From Flavobacteriales bacterium (GTDB lineage Bacteria; Bacteroidota; Bacteroidia; Flavobacteriales_C; GCA-002722245), in the NCBI GenBank assembly GCA_947444925.1, contig CANFBW010000033.1, positions 1 to 34,258 of the forward strand: a stretch of 34,258 nt of DNA, in the 5' to 3' direction. The notes beneath the pieces are model-generated. The model worked only from the letters and a program-made list of their open reading frames with translations, did not search any database and had not been told where the DNA came from. The position numbers were made by a program, and so were the translations under genes. This document shows, piece by piece, positions 18,231 through 26,600 of this stretch. Positions within the stretch are counted from its first letter, which is position 1. Every line of letters begins with the position of its first letter.

Positions 18231-18744
18231 TAGTGCCAACATATTTCTTCACTGCCAAACGTTTAAAATTGTCCTATTACTTCTACAACTGTGTTCTCAA
18301 AAGGCTAATTCAAATCTCCAATCTACTGTTCGTTTAGAAAATTAAAAGAAGAAACGGAAATCCACCAATAGCTCTTTCAGTGCTAAAAACAGAAGCACTT
18401 GAATCCTGTAAATACCCATACAGAATATTGTCGACTTAGCGCTCATCAACGACAGCGATCTCTTTATCCATGAATACAATTTTCGTTCATTGCATGACAA
18501 AATACATTCTGCAATGGAAGGAAATGGAACGTCAAAGATCAACCTGAACAATATCCACCATCACTTCAAAAAAACGCATCAATACAAACACTAAAATTCT
18601 GGGGTCAAAAAAAACTATCATCAAGAAGAAGCGCTGCGACTTCGACACTTTTACTACCCAACTATTCAATTTATAAGGCTGGCACAATATTTTCTTGTAT
18701 CTACACGAGGATAAATCATAAAAGAGCTTTTGTTCAGCACTAAA
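18231..18744. other. Gene-poor gap, possibly holding an FtsH relic
   Basis: About 510 bases between the LOG gene and the FtsH-like gene with no supported intact gene. In the same reading frame as the FtsH-like gene, 18418-18594 encodes a stretch (QNIVDLALI ... EYNFRSLHDKIHSAMEG) that weakly resembles the C-terminal lid of the FtsH AAA+ domain, interrupted by stops on both sides. Minus-strand open frames here lack protein character. A promoter for the downstream genes is expected in this gap but no convincing TAnnTTTG element was found. Confidence 0.35.
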
Positions 18745-19461
18745 ATGGCAAAAATGGGTAAGAACAGAATAACGAAACAAAACACCAATAACACTTGGTT
18801 TCATTTTGCCTTAATTTTACTGCTACTTCTCTTTATTTTCTTACCACTAAGATCCGAAAAAAATAAAAAAAGAAGAATCATTAACTATCATAAGGCGGCG
18901 CGTACCGTGGTGCGTTGGATGCTCAAAAATGTTGATCCCATAAACAAAGCATCCATCATCCCAACAGTGAAAAACATTGGCGCGCCTTGGTGTTTGCTCG
19001 AAGAAAAACAAATCACTATACGACAGCGATTTGAATACAGAATGAGTGCAACACTCGGCTGCAGAGCTGTTAAAGAACTGAAATTTTATGAAATATCAAC
19101 GGGAGCACAGTACGATCTCGAAAAAACCACCAACCAAGCGCACATGATGGTTAACCAACTCGGCCTACGCAACATGATTGGTCATGTTAGTTTTCACGAC
19201 TCAAGTGGTATGCATGAAAAAAGTTTTCAAAAACCATATCGTGAAGCAACGGAAAATCTCATCAAGAATAAAGTACGCGTTTTAATTGACTTCTGTTGTT
19301 CCAAGGTCATGATGCTATTGATAAAAAACAAAGACAAACTCTATCAATTGCCCCAATTACTAATTACGATGGAGGTCATCGCCCACACAAATTTAGAAAA
19401 CATTTTGGGCAAAAGAGTATTCTACGAAAGTGGCATTTTTACTAGTATTCATCAACAATAA
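18745..19461 (+). CDS. Orphan FtsH peptidase-M41-like protein with degenerate active site
   Basis: A 238-residue protein with one membrane helix (about 18-36) followed by a basic stretch and a domain that follows the Bacteroidota FtsH C-terminal peptidase almost end to end. Matching landmarks are WMLKNVDPINKASIIP, the WCLLEEKQI stretch, EISTGAQYDLEK (116-127), HDSSGMHEKSFQKPY, and the terminal NLENILGKRVF. The whole AAA+ ATPase domain is absent. The zinc site HEXXH reads His49-Lys-Ala-Ala-Arg53: the catalytic Glu and second His ligand are lost, while the first His and the third ligand Asp124 remain. It should therefore be proteolytically dead. The start could also be the ATG at 18754 or TTG at 18730. 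The response regulator gene starts 11 bases after its stop. Decaying pseudogene is the alternative. Confidence 0.75.
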   Translation: MAKMGKNRITKQNTNNTWFHFALILLLLLFIFLPLRSEKNKKRRIINYHKAARTVVRWMLKNVDPINKASIIPTVKNIGAPWCLLEEKQITIRQRFEYRMSATLGCRAVKELKFYEISTGAQYDLEKTTNQAHMMVNQLGLRNMIGHVSFHDSSGMHEKSFQKPYREATENLIKNKVRVLIDFCCSKVMMLLIKNKDKLYQLPQLLITMEVIAHTNLENILGKRVFYESGIFTSIHQQ

Positions 19462-19472
19462 ATCTTTAAAAA

Positions 19473-20531
19473 ATGACAAACACAATTTTGATCATCGACG
19501 ACAATGTGGAAGTTTGTGGAAACATTTCCGAACTTCTAAAGTTAGCAGGTTATCAAACTTTTACAGCTCAAAATGGAAAAAGCGGATTACAACTTGCGCA
19601 CGAGCACAAACCCAATTTGATATTGTGTGACATTGTGATGCCAGAACTCGACGGATATGGGGTATTGCGTGCTTTAGACAATATACCTGACATGGAACAC
19701 GTGCCATTTATCTTCATGACTGGGAAATCTGACAAATCAGATTTCAGACGAGGTATGGATTTAGGCGCAGATGATTACTTCATGAAGCCATTCAACGGAG
19801 ACGATTTACTAAAAGTAGTGGCTACTCGTTTGAAAAAGAAAGGCGCAATACAATCAGTAGAAAACCACGAACAACAATGGAACAAATTGCTTCATAGTCC
19901 AAAATCATCAAATAGCATCAATAGTCTACAAGAGCATAGAACGATAAAAAAATTAAGAAAAAAAGACATGCTTTTTATGGAAGGTGATTCCTGCAATTTC
20001 TTGCATTTCATCATTTCAGGGAAAATAAAAATATTCAAATCAAATGATTTTGGAAAAGAATTCATAATAAACATATACAAGAATGGTGATTTTCTGGGGC
20101 ATATTTCTTTGCTCGAAAACAGCAAACACAAAGAATCGGCAATGGCAATTGAAAACACAGAAGTAGCTTTAATTCCAAGAGAAGATTTTTTTCAAGCTTT
20201 ATATTCGAACCAAGAAGTAGCGATGAAATTCATAAAACTAATGTCAAAAGATTATGCAGAAGCGGAAGATAAATTATTAAAGTTAGCTTACGATTCTGCA
20301 AGAAAAAGGGTAGCGGAAGCCATACTATATGTGTCGAAAAAACACAACCATTCCGACAGCGACAATGTATCTTTTAGCATTGACCGCGAAAACATTTCAT
20401 CACTTTCAGGCATCTCACCAGAATCTGTAAGTCGAAATCTCAGCGACCTCAGAGAAGAAGGCTTGATAGAAACAGGAAATGGTACTCTAAAAATTCTCAA
20501 CGTTAAAAAACTTATGACAATTAAGAATTAA
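19473..20531 (+). CDS. Response regulator fused to CRP/FNR-type DNA-binding module
   Basis: A 352-residue transcription factor with three parts. The receiver domain (about 4-118) has acidic Asp9-Asp10, the phospho-acceptor Asp53 in LCDIVMPELDG, a T/K switch region and Lys105 in DDYFMKPF. A cyclic-nucleotide-binding-like beta barrel spans about 145-260 (DMLFMEGDSCNFLHFIISGKIKIF). The CRP-type winged helix-turn-helix covers about 275-345, with ISSLSGISPESVSRNLSDLREEGLI as recognition region. No iron-sulfur Cys cluster is seen, so it is not a classical oxygen-sensing FNR. No histidine kinase is nearby. It is probably co-transcribed with the FtsH-like gene (11-base gap). By position it is a candidate regulator of the following stress-type genes. 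Confidence 0.9.
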   Translation: MTNTILIIDDNVEVCGNISELLKLAGYQTFTAQNGKSGLQLAHEHKPNLILCDIVMPELDGYGVLRALDNIPDMEHVPFIFMTGKSDKSDFRRGMDLGADDYFMKPFNGDDLLKVVATRLKKKGAIQSVENHEQQWNKLLHSPKSSNSINSLQEHRTIKKLRKKDMLFMEGDSCNFLHFIISGKIKIFKSNDFGKEFIINIYKNGDFLGHISLLENSKHKESAMAIENTEVALIPREDFFQALYSNQEVAMKFIKLMSKDYAEAEDKLLKLAYDSARKRVAEAILYVSKKHNHSDSDNVSFSIDRENISSLSGISPESVSRNLSDLREEGLIETGNGTLKILNVKKLMTIKN

Positions 20532-20597
20532 TAGTGCAAAACAACTATTCAAATATGGACCATTAAACCTCTGCGAGAAACCAATAAAAAAAATGTC

Positions 20598-21008
20598 ATG
20601 AAAAAAATTGCTTACGGATTAATGGCAGGAGCAATCATGCTATTGCTCTCTCTGTTAATAGGAATATTGACCCATCTCGTACTTCCTGAAATAGAAAGCG
20701 AATATAAAAATACTAGACTTTTTCGTCCGTGGTCAGATCCAAGGATGTGGTGGTTCTTTGTTCACCCCTTTTCTTTAGCCTTAATTATGGCTTTTGTGTG
20801 GTCACCAACAAAAGACCTTTTTAAAGACAAACGATACACTGAAAGAGGTCTGCGCTTTGGCTTTCTATTTTGGATCATCTCACTACCTGGTCTAATGATG
20901 TCCTATTCCACTTTTCCACTTACTCTTATGATGACTTTCGCTTGGGCTCTATCAGGATTGATTCAAGTCCTATTTGGCGGATACTTCTTTTCAAAAACGT
21001 TGCAATGA
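20598..21008 (+). CDS. Uncharacterised four-helix membrane protein, copy 1
   Basis: I do not recognise a named family. The 136 residues contain four hydrophobic segments (about 5-28, 52-68, 85-105, 108-130). A conserved loop after the first helix reads RPWSDPRMWWFFVHPF (Trp45-Ser-Asp-Pro48). The next gene is a clear paralogue sharing this motif and the block RFGFLFWIISLP as well as the C-terminal GYFFSKTLQ. The start ATG is 66 bases after the response regulator stop, so it may belong to the same transcript. The acidic stretch EIESEYKNTR between helices 1 and 2 is also shared. Membrane location is supported by sequence; function is unknown. Confidence 0.75.
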   Translation: MKKIAYGLMAGAIMLLLSLLIGILTHLVLPEIESEYKNTRLFRPWSDPRMWWFFVHPFSLALIMAFVWSPTKDLFKDKRYTERGLRFGFLFWIISLPGLMMSYSTFPLTLMMTFAWALSGLIQVLFGGYFFSKTLQ

Positions 21009-21076
21009 CCACCTTATAACAAATACGAAACAACTGCTGTAAATAAACTTCCTAATTAAAATAGGATAGAAATAAA

Positions 21077-21520
21077 ATGAGTATTAATGTAATGAAATAT
21101 CATTTTAAAAAAATTCGAATAGCTATTTTGACTGGCGTTATTCTTTCCGTTATTTCGTTTAGGCTCTCCTATTTTGCTCATTTCATTACATCAGAAATCG
21201 ATAAAGATTATAGCAATACCTGTCTTCTTCGGTCGTGGTCAGATCCAAAAATGTTGTGGTTCTTTATTCACCCCTTTGTGACATCCGTTATTATGGCGTT
21301 TACTTGGAGTTTTGCAAAAGGGAATTTTAAAGACAAATTCAACACGGAGAGTGGAGCTCGTTTTGGTCTTCTATTTTGGATCATATCCCTACCAAGTCTA
21401 TTGCTGTCATATTCAATTTTCCCTATTTCACTATTGTTGACTATCACATGGGCTATAACGGGATTGTCGCAAGCAATAGTGGCAGGATATATATTTTCAA
21501 AAACAATACAAAGAGGATAA
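21077..21520 (+). CDS. Uncharacterised four-helix membrane protein, copy 2
   Basis: A 147-residue tandem paralogue of the preceding protein with the same layout. It has a first helix at about 15-38, EIDKDYSNTCLLRSWSDPKMLWFFIHPF with the WSDP motif at 54-57, then FKDKFNTESGARFGLLFWIISLP and a terminal GYIFSKTIQ. The N-terminus is about ten residues longer and basic (KYHFKKIR); ATG 21092 would give a shorter form. Conservation is concentrated in the WSDP loop and helices 2-3, which suggests a shared functional surface while the first helix diverges. The gene lies 68 bases after copy 1. Function unknown. Confidence 0.75.
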   Translation: MSINVMKYHFKKIRIAILTGVILSVISFRLSYFAHFITSEIDKDYSNTCLLRSWSDPKMLWFFIHPFVTSVIMAFTWSFAKGNFKDKFNTESGARFGLLFWIISLPSLLLSYSIFPISLLLTITWAITGLSQAIVAGYIFSKTIQRG

Positions 21521-21544
21521 TCTATCACATTCTTTTACATCAGT

Positions 21545-21560
21545 TCAATTGATGACGTCA
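21545..21560. promoter_or_regulatory. Tandem palindromes upstream of the Pro-rich gene
   Basis: Two perfect eight-base palindromes, TCAATTGA (21545-21552) and TGACGTCA (21553-21560), directly abut each other about 52 bases before the ATG at 21612. They could be an operator for a dimeric regulator; nothing in the sequence proves this. Confidence 0.25.
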
Positions 21561-21611
21561 GCCGCCATATGAAACGAAAACGTGCATCAAATAAACATTA
21601 AAAAACACATT

Positions 21612-21791
21612 ATGAATATGGATACCAGACTTCAGAAAGAAGATAAACCTGAAATAATTTCCCCGCCGGACTCACCAATACTGACTCCGAAGGAACAGGA
21701 AATCAGTCCCATGCCCAATGAAAATTCTCCGGCAATGCCAAAGCCAGAAATACAACCAGCTATACCTCCTGATTTTAAACCCATGCCTTAA
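21612..21791 (+). CDS. Small proline-rich protein
   Basis: A 59-residue hydrophilic protein with no signal peptide or membrane segment. Its second half is a run of proline/glutamate phrases (SPPDSPILTPKEQEISPMP, PKPEIQPAIPPDFKPMP), so it is likely disordered. I recognise no function. Reality as a gene is supported by an open frame of strongly biased composition, an ATG start with an A-rich leader, and a strong terminator hairpin directly after the stop. A longer version starting at GTG 21582 is possible. It sits between the membrane-protein pair and the BON gene. Confidence 0.6.
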   Translation: MNMDTRLQKEDKPEIISPPDSPILTPKEQEISPMPNENSPAMPKPEIQPAIPPDFKPMP

Positions 21792-21792
21792 C

Positions 21793-21831
21793 AAATCAAA
21801 AGAACCGCAGTGCCTTCGGTTCCTTTGATTT
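21793..21831 (+). terminator. Rho-independent terminator after Pro-rich gene
   Basis: A 15-base-pair stem (21793-21807 with 21817-21831) with a single A-C mismatch and a nine-base loop, beginning one base after the stop codon. The AAATCAAA/TTTGATTT ends make it potentially bidirectional. Confidence 0.8.
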
Positions 21832-21877
21832 AAAATACAGTACAAATAATTTCCTCAATCATTGTAAGTCCAAAAAT

Positions 21878-21899
21878 AAAGCGCCGCAATTAGCGCTTT
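21878..21899 (-). terminator. Terminator of the BON-domain gene
   Basis: AAAGCGC and GCGCTTT form a seven-base-pair stem with an eight-base loop. On the minus strand it lies ten bases downstream of the BON gene stop and is followed by TTTATTTTTG, as in an intrinsic terminator. Confidence 0.7.
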
Positions 21900-21909
21900 T
21901 CAAATTGTA

Positions 21910-22575
21910 TTAGGCAAAAACTTGTAAATCAATTTCAATCTTATTTTCAACTTTGGTCACTCCAGGAGCCAACCAAGCGGTTCTCTCCGCTTCTTTTTTT
22001 TCAGCATAGGAACGCACTTTCCCTGAAAGCGAAACTTTTGACCCTTCTACCAAAACATTCACTTTATCACCATCTACAGTGGCACTGCGGTGAAAAGCAG
22101 CCGTGATTTTTCTCTTTATTTCTGATGGTACCAATTTGGGGATAAGTTTGACATTATTCAAAACACCGACTACTCCGATTAAATCCTTCACCATACTTTT
22201 TACAGCATTCCTTTGAAACTCCCATTCTACCTCCCCTTCCAGAGTAACCCAACCGTCTTCTACTTTTATCTTAATTTTATCTTCCTGCATTGCACTATGC
22301 CATTTTAAAGCATTAAGTACCGCTTCAGCTATTTCGCCATCACTCTTTTTACCGTTGAAATCTAGCTTTACCTCAATGTCTTCCGCCACGGCTTTGACAC
22401 CAGCAACCCTTTTGGCCGCTTTTTCAGCCGATAATTTTTTGCTGTAACTATCAACTCTACCCGAAAGAGTAACAACACCATTTTTTACAGCAACACCAAT
22501 TTCAGTAGCCTTTAATAAAGGCTCCCAATTAAGCTCATCCATTACGTCTTTTTGAATTTCAACATCTGTTTTCAT
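21910..22575 (-). CDS. Triple BON-domain protein
   Basis: A 221-residue protein built of three consecutive BON domains (about 4-70, 79-147 and 150-218), each with the pattern of helix, conserved VxNGxVTLSGxV-like strand pair, helix and V..V.N.I strand. Examples are VKNGVVTLSGRV, VEDGWVTLEGEV and VEGSKVSLSGKV. BON modules occur in stress-induced proteins such as OsmY and are thought to bind lipids or membranes. Unlike OsmY there is no signal peptide, so a cytoplasmic location is expected. It is divergent from the universal stress protein gene, sharing a 218-base intergenic region, and has its own terminator. The stress role is inferred from family and context. Confidence 0.9.
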   Translation of the reverse strand: MKTDVEIQKDVMDELNWEPLLKATEIGVAVKNGVVTLSGRVDSYSKKLSAEKAAKRVAGVKAVAEDIEVKLDFNGKKSDGEIAEAVLNALKWHSAMQEDKIKIKVEDGWVTLEGEVEWEFQRNAVKSMVKDLIGVVGVLNNVKLIPKLVPSEIKRKITAAFHRSATVDGDKVNVLVEGSKVSLSGKVRSYAEKKEAERTAWLAPGVTKVENKIEIDLQVFA

Positions 22576-22704
22576 AAAAATTTATTTTTAATAGGTTAGT
22601 AAAGCAAATAAATCTAAAACAGTTGATTAGATACATGACTCAAATCAAAAACAGATGTACATTTCATCAATACTCAATTTCATCTGATAAGATATTTGAT
22701 TCGT

Positions 22705-22720
22705 TGTGATGGCTGTCATT
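22705..22720. promoter_or_regulatory. CRP-like half-palindrome between BON and usp genes
   Basis: TGTGA, six bases, TCATT resembles the CRP-type consensus TGTGA-N6-TCACA in eight of ten core positions. It lies 74 bases before the usp ATG in the divergent promoter region. It is a candidate site for the nearby CRP-fused response regulator, but a sequence of this quality can occur by chance. Confidence 0.3.
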
Positions 22721-22793
22721 TATTCTGTTGAAATTGTTTTGCTTCTTTATTGTGCGGGGGATATTTTGACCTTGTACCTTCAATGCTTCACTT

Positions 22794-23615
22794 ATGAAAA
22801 CTATCCTCGTTCCCATTGACTTTTCAAAAAATGCGCACAATGCACTGACTTATGCCATTGGCATGGCACATAAAAAAATTGCGCAACTCTTACTATTGCA
22901 TGTTTGCCAACAAAAAGAAGGAAATACAACTAGAGCAACAAAACAAAAACAAAACAAATTAGAAGTTTTATGCGACAGCATAAACAAACTACAAAAAGTG
23001 CAATGTTCAGCGCAAATTGAAGAAGGAATCGTTACCGATTGCATAGAAAAAACGACTGCGGCACAAAAAGTTGATTGGCTCGTAATGGGTACAAAAGGAG
23101 CAAAAGGCATTAAAGAAATCTATTTTGGAAGCAACGCCAAAAGAGCCAGTCAAAAAGCGCATTGCCCTGTGATCATCGTTCCAAAAAAAGCGCAATACAA
23201 AGGTATACGAAACATCGCTTTCTATTGCAGTTACTATGACGTCGAAACATCACTTTCAACATTAATGCAAATCATTGAACTCGCAGAATTTTATACTGCG
23301 GATATTTTTGTTTTTCAAATCAACGACGAAGAATGCATTATGCAAGAAGAAAAAAAGCTATTCGAAAATTTCAAAAAGAAGGTACATAGCGCAACTAAAT
23401 TCAAAAATATAGAGTTTCATCTCATTTCTGGAAACGACGACGAAGCCAGACTAGAATTTATTTTACATGAGGCAAGCAGTGACCTCCTCGCTATTTCAGC
23501 AAATAACAGACTCATGATGGAAAAAATATTTGGCGAAAAAACAAAACACAAAGCTATCAATCGTCGACAGATTCCGCTATTGGTCTACAACAGCATGCAG
23601 CAATCATCCCATTAA
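22794..23615 (+). CDS. Universal stress protein (tandem UspA-type)
   Basis: A 273-residue cytoplasmic protein of two UspA-like domains. The first starts with ILVPIDFSKNAHNALTYA and contains the ATP-binding pattern G-2x-G-9x-GS (Gly99, Gly102, Gly112-Ser113). It ends with CPVIIVP, so it probably binds ATP. The second domain (about 147-270) keeps the fold (ISANNRLMMEKIFGE, IPLLVY) but lacks the glycine pattern, so it probably does not bind nucleotide. A weak promoter (TTG, 22-base spacer, TACCTTCA) ends about 18 bases before the ATG. The gene is divergent from the BON gene and converges on the glycogen gene with a 21-base gap and no clear terminator. Confidence 0.92.
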   Translation: MKTILVPIDFSKNAHNALTYAIGMAHKKIAQLLLLHVCQQKEGNTTRATKQKQNKLEVLCDSINKLQKVQCSAQIEEGIVTDCIEKTTAAQKVDWLVMGTKGAKGIKEIYFGSNAKRASQKAHCPVIIVPKKAQYKGIRNIAFYCSYYDVETSLSTLMQIIELAEFYTADIFVFQINDEECIMQEEKKLFENFKKKVHSATKFKNIEFHLISGNDDEARLEFILHEASSDLLAISANNRLMMEKIFGEKTKHKAINRRQIPLLVYNSMQQSSH

Positions 23616-23636
23616 GCACATTTGTTCATTTTTATT

Positions 23637-26600
23637 TCATATCCATTTGAGCAGTAACAAGTCGTGTTGATGCGCAAGGTCAACGTTTTTAGGATAAATG
23701 CGAAAACCATATTCATACACACCAGACTGATCAATGGGAACTGCAGTTGAAAAAGTCAATTTATTTTTCACCAAGCCCCCCCCCGACAATTGTTTCTTAA
23801 AAATTATTTTATTGAAATCAGCATCTCCTACCCTCTTATCGATAAACACCACCTCAACGCCAATGTCATCTGGAAAAAGTTTTCCAATATCAACAGTAAG
23901 ACTCGGCTGAAATTCTTTTCCAAGTGGAAACGGAAGTTTGGTAGCACCAACAAAATCTGGTGAGACGACACTTAAACTGTTCCAATCCATACCCACCCTG
24001 TTTTTCCATCGAATAAGCGATTTCACCAGTGCAAAATGATGAGCGCCCATTTTTTTATTTCTTTCAAAAAGCGGAAAATAAAATTTCTCTTGGTATTCTT
24101 TAAGCATTCGATGGGTATTGAAATAAGGAGCAATGCCAGCAATCGAATGTTTCATTTTCTCAACCCATCTATCCGGAATACCTTTGCTGTTTATTTCAAA
24201 AAACAAAGGTGCTATTTGCTGCTCAAAAATTTGATACAGTACATCTGCATCTGCTTGATCTCGCACATCGGGCACACTGTAATTCGCAGGCAAAGCCCAA
24301 CCGGAATCCGCTTTGTAGGCTTCTGCCCACCATCCATCCATCACGCTGCAATTGAGCACACCATTCATCACTGCCTTCATGCCACTGGTTCCCGATGCTT
24401 CATTTCCTGCAATGGGCAGATTGAGCCAAACATCAGCCCCTTCAGTCATTATTTTCGCCAATGCTATATCGTATCCTTCTAAAAAAATGATGTGATTTTT
24501 AAAGCGATCTTGTTGCGAAACCTCCACCACTCTTTTAAGCATTTCTTGTCCCTCGAGGTCCTTTGGGTGCGCTTTTCCTGCAAACACAAAAACAATAGGC
24601 TTCGATTTATTAGAAAGCAAAGCTGCCAATCGATCCAAATCATGAAACAACAATGTCGCACGTTTGTAAGTTGCGAATCGGCGCGCAAATGCGACAATCA
24701 GCGTTTGCTCGTTTAAAATATGTTCTTCATCAAAAGGAAGATCCGCCCCTTTTGCCACTTGCAGTTTGATCCTTTGTATTAATTTTTTTTTCAACTGCAA
24801 ATGAACATTCCACAATACGCTGTTCTCTACTTTGTGTATTTTTTGCCACAAAGCGCTTGTTGAAAGTTGTTGCGTGAATATTTTTTCAAAATTATCAGCG
24901 TACAATTGCTGCCATTCATCGGCAGTCCAAGTGGAATAATGCACACCATTGGTAACATGACTGATACTCAACTCTTCCTCCGCATAGCCTTTCCAAAGAG
25001 CAGAAAATATTTTGCGAGATACTTTTTCATGCAAATCACTCACTCCATTAGTTTCTTGTGACAATCGAGTCGCCAAATAACTCATTGAAAAAGTTTCATC
25101 AGAGTCAGCAACATTTACTTTTCCTAGTGCAAGAAAGCGTTCCCAAGAAATATTCAACAAATTACAGAGGTACGAAAGGTACACCCTAAGCAAATTTTCA
25201 TGAAAGCGATCGTGTCCCGCAGGTATTGGCGTATGCGTTGTAAAGAGCGACGAAGATCGCACCATTTCAAGGGCCTCATCAAAAGATAAATTTTGCTCTT
25301 GCACTAAAAACAAAATTCGCTGTAAGCCGGTAAACGCGGCGTGGCCCTCATTGCAATGAAAAATATCAGCTTCGATATTCAATGCGCGCAGTATTTGCAC
25401 GCCACCAATACCAAGCAACATTTCTTGTTTGAGACGATACTCCTCATCACCGCCGTACAAATTTTGCGTAAGGGTGCGGTCCTCAATACTATTTTGCTGA
25501 ATATCAGTATCCAGTAAATAAAGGGGAATACGTCCCACTTCTACTTTCCATACCTTTGCTAAAACGGTGCGACCTGGCAGCGTAAGCGCAATTTTAATCC
25601 ACTGTTTATCGCTGTCGTACACCGGCAACAAAGGAAGATTGGTGAATTTTTGTCTTTCTTGAATTGCATGTTGCGCACCATCAACAGCTACTTCTTGCTT
25701 GAAATAACCACTTCTATAAAGCAATCCAACGGCAACCAAATCGGCACCACTGTCGCTGGCCTCCTTTAAATAATCACCTGCCAAAATACCCAAGCCTCCC
25801 GCGTACAAATGCAAGGTAGCGCAAACACCATACTCCATGCAAAAATAGGCGACTTTGGGTTGATTTTTAGCCAAATTGAATGTCATATATAACTCAAAAT
25901 CGGCCTGTACTTTATTCAGTCTTAAAATGAAAGGAATATTTTCTTCAAGATTTTCCATTTTCACAAAATCCAAAGCATTTAACAGTGCCGTTGGATTGTG
26001 ATCCACCCTTTGCCAAAGATCAGCATCAATGCTTGCAAAGAGTTCACGAGCTTCGTTGTTCCACGACCACCACATGTTTTTCGCCAATGTTTCCAGCGCT
26101 TTTAATTTTGCTGGAAGTATTGGCTGCACAAACATTTTTCGCCACACAGGTTTGTTTTCTTCTTCCACATTTGTCTCCGAATACATATCGATTTCATGCA
26201 CTTTCGGCGCATGAACAAACTGTGCAGCGCGACCTGCTGCTTTGTTTAAGGCAATCGCGAATGCTCTCTTATAATTGCCAATAACCTGTTTCCACGAAGT
26301 TATTTTAAACAGTTCATAAGCGGCATCAGTGCTACTTTCATTGCTTTGTGCTACGCTAAATTCTTTGATCGTGTTGACTATAGCTTGCGTAAGCTCAAGG
26401 TCATTGTCATCATTTCGATGGAGTACAGCAATGCCATCCGAAATACCTTCCGTCTTTCCTTTCATAAAACTTCCAAACCCACTTAAATCAGTGGTAATAG
26501 TGGGCACATGAAAAGCCAAACTTTCTTGTGGAGTGTATCCCCAGGGTTCATAATAAGAAGGGAAAACCGATAGATCGAAACCGATCAATAAATCGTAATA

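Noticed and set aside
18342-18804. Minus-strand open frames in the gap before the FtsH-like gene
   Set aside because: Translations are irregular, lack start context, and one overlaps the FtsH-like N-terminus.
24036-24482. Plus-strand open frame opposite the glycogen fusion
   Set aside because: It is antisense to the phosphorylase active-site region and has no family resemblance.
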